A stretch of 64,000 nucleotides of DNA, taken from positions 744,001 through 808,000 of the forward strand of contig NZ_CP014571.1 in NCBI RefSeq assembly GCF_017357425.1, written 5' to 3'. The notes beneath the pieces were generated by a model. It was not told the origin of the DNA. It saw only the letters and a list, made by a program, of their open reading frames with translations, and searched no databases. The stretch is from Arthrobacter sp. D5-1. GTDB taxonomy: Bacteria > Actinomycetota > Actinomycetes > Actinomycetales > Micrococcaceae. Position numbers and translations under genes: made by a program. Below, piece by piece: positions 62,707-64,000 of this stretch. Position 1 is the stretch's first letter; each line of letters begins with the position of its first letter.

Positions 62707-64000
62707 GTGGGCAAGCATCATGATTCAGACCGGGCAATAAACTTGATCCGAGCATTAGGTTTCCATCGCGTCCTGATCGCGGGAAGCCTGGCCATCCTGG
62801 CCTTTTTCGCCTTCGGGTTCCAGCCTCTCAGTGCCGTTTCCACCAGTGGTGTGGGCGGTTCCTTGGCGCAGGGCGTGGTTGAACCGACGGCATTGGGCAC
62901 CCTGGTGCCGCCGGAGGCCGAGACACTCGTCATCGATCCCATGCCCGAACCTCCGGAACAACTTCCCGGAACGCCCATGGTCTACTTTGACCGCGCCATG
63001 GTCCGAACCGTCAGCAAAGACGGTTCCACTGGCCTCACGGTAGCTTCCGCCGGGTTGTCCCGTCCGCCCACCGGTGCCCTGTACGCACCCCTAGAGGTCC
63101 TCAATCTGAGTTCCAACTATGGCTACCGCTACAGCCCCCTGACGGGCTTGGCAGGCGAGTTCCACTGGGGCCAGGATTACGCCGCCGCCTGCGGAACGCG
63201 CGTTTACGCGGCCGACGCCGGTGTGGTCCGGGCCGTCGGCTGGCACTTGTGGGGTGGCGGAAACCGCGTGGAGATCGAACACGGCAACGGCTTGGTCACC
63301 ACCTACAACCATCTGCAGGCCATCGGCGTCACCAAAGGCCAATCAGTCCGGGTTGGCGAGGTCATCGCCCAGGTTGGCACGACCGGCTGGTCCACGGGCT
63401 GCCATCTCCACTTCGAGACAATCGTGAACGGCCTGCACACCAATCCCAACGGCTGGACCTACCTGCCCATGCGGCAGATTGATCCGCTGCAGAACATCTC
63501 CATGGTCAACTACCAGCCCGGCGTTGGAACGGGAACGTCCGCGGCTCCGGAATGGGCCGTTCCGGTGGCCGACGGCACCAACCGCGCCGTCATCGGTGGA
63601 GAGCACGAAGAGCACGAGCCACTGCCGGTGGTGGTTCCGCCTACCACCACGACTCCGGGTACCACCACGCCGGGCACCACGACTCCGGGTACCACCACGC
63701 CCCCGGTGCAGACGCCGGCGCCAACGCAGAGTCCGACGGCGACCGCCTCACCGTCCGTGACGGCGACGCCGACTCCGACCCCGACTGCAACGCCTACGCC
63801 GACCGTTACACAGACTGCGACGCCGACTGCTTCACCCACGGCCGCACCTACGCAGACAGCTACCCCAACTCCGACGCCTTCGCCGACCACCACGGCGCCG
63901 GCTCCGACCACGGCTCCGACCACGAAAACTGTTGCACCGCCAGTGACGTCGTCGGACGCTTCGGCGCCGACCGCCGTCGTGCCTCCTGCGGCACCGGCTC
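62707..64000 (+). CDS. M23-family peptidase with N-terminal membrane anchor and Pro/Thr-rich tail (partial)
   Basis: Open to the right window edge; at least 431 residues. The start GTG 62707 has GGGGAG 6 nt upstream. After a short charged start comes one membrane helix (about 23-42), a spacer with [13 protein letters not shown] and [13 protein letters not shown], then the zinc metallopeptidase domain (about 135-255): HWGQDYAA (H and D ligands), [10 protein letters not shown] (third ligand) and YNHLQA. The tail from about 305 is Pro/Thr/Ala repeats, likely spanning the wall. It should cut peptidoglycan cross-links outside the cell. The C-terminus is missing here. Confidence 0.85.
   Translation, partial: MGKHHDSDRAINLIRALGFHRVLIAGSLAILAFFAFGFQPLSAVSTSGVGGSLAQGVVEPTALGTLVPPEAETLVIDPMPEPPEQLPGTPMVYFDRAMVRTVSKDGSTGLTVASAGLSRPPTGALYAPLEVLNLSSNYGYRYSPLTGLAGEFHWGQDYAAACGTRVYAADAGVVRAVGWHLWGGGNRVEIEHGNGLVTTYNHLQAIGVTKGQSVRVGEVIAQVGTTGWSTGCHLHFETIVNGLHTNPNGWTYLPMRQIDPLQNISMVNYQPGVGTGTSAAPEWAVPVADGTNRAVIGGEHEEHEPLPVVVPPTTTTPGTTTPGTTTPGTTTPPVQTPAPTQSPTATASPSVTATPTPTPTATPTPTVTQTATPTASPTAAPTQTATPTPTPSPTTTAPAPTTAPTTKTVAPPVTSSDASAPTAVVPPAAPA
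63641..64000 (+). repeat. Pro/Thr-rich coding repeat
   Basis: Low-complexity coding region. It opens with four TTTPG-type units (codons ACC ACC ACG CCG GGC) at about 63644-63700, then irregular PT/TPT units to the window edge. Confidence 0.75.

Overview
This window is high-GC DNA from an actinobacterium of the Arthrobacter/Paenarthrobacter type (Micrococcaceae). The evidence is the dense use of GTG/TTG starts, 1-4 nt stop/start overlaps inside operons, the dnaX-recR block beside an SRP RNA, and DUF4193, DUF503 and DUF1540 small proteins. There is no transposase, phage gene, integrase or CRISPR array. It reads as ordinary chromosome carrying several accessory metabolic modules.

Layout. 0-4.3 kb: a TPR protein, then a three-gene sugar ABC importer resembling NgcEFG (N-acetylglucosamine/chitobiose) with no linked ATPase. 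4.3-10.8 kb: an ABM-domain protein, then a six-gene leftward operon (MHS transporter, nitrilase-type amidohydrolase, DUF2848, HpaB-type flavin monooxygenase, cupin, flavin reductase) opposite a GntR regulator; this looks like catabolism of an unknown (hetero)aromatic acid. 11.2-20.2 kb: the most interesting block, a rightward cluster with a BcsB-like secreted protein, a GT-C membrane glycosyltransferase, a processive GT2 synthase with an N-terminal MshEN (c-di-GMP-binding) domain, a membrane GGDEF cyclase, an unknown protein and a GGDEF-EAL protein. It looks like a self-contained c-di-GMP-controlled exopolysaccharide system. Its two promoter regions share a 22-bp repeat motif.

20.2-26.7 kb: purSQL, small proteins, a manganese catalase and a D-2-hydroxyacid dehydrogenase. 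26.9-35.3 kb: secreted enzymes (large sialidase, subtilisin-like protease) followed by two SSI-type protease-inhibitor homologues flanking a gene of the family annotated as 3-methyladenine DNA glycosylase. 35.4-37.4 kb: an OhrR-like MarR regulator, two related small proteins, a LapA-type membrane protein and DUF4193. 37.5-42.1 kb: a GH3 glycosidase and sugar transporter operon with a divergent TetR regulator.

42.1-50.8 kb: housekeeping genes lysC, recR, dnaX (very long Ala/Pro-rich tau), SRP RNA and tRNA-Ser(GGA), with DUF427, DHFR-like and YqfO-like genes. 50.8-56.5 kb: LysR and putA for proline catabolism, a small cluster of palindromic repeats, and an MpaB-type oxygenase. 56.5-62.5 kb: two drug-efflux MFS transporters, each divergent from its own regulator (MarR, TetR) with clear palindromic operators, surrounding an ABC-F ribosome-protection-type ATPase with a leader hairpin. 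62.7 kb to the end: a membrane-anchored M23 peptidase cut by the window edge.

All functional calls are by eye from sequence motifs; no database search was run.
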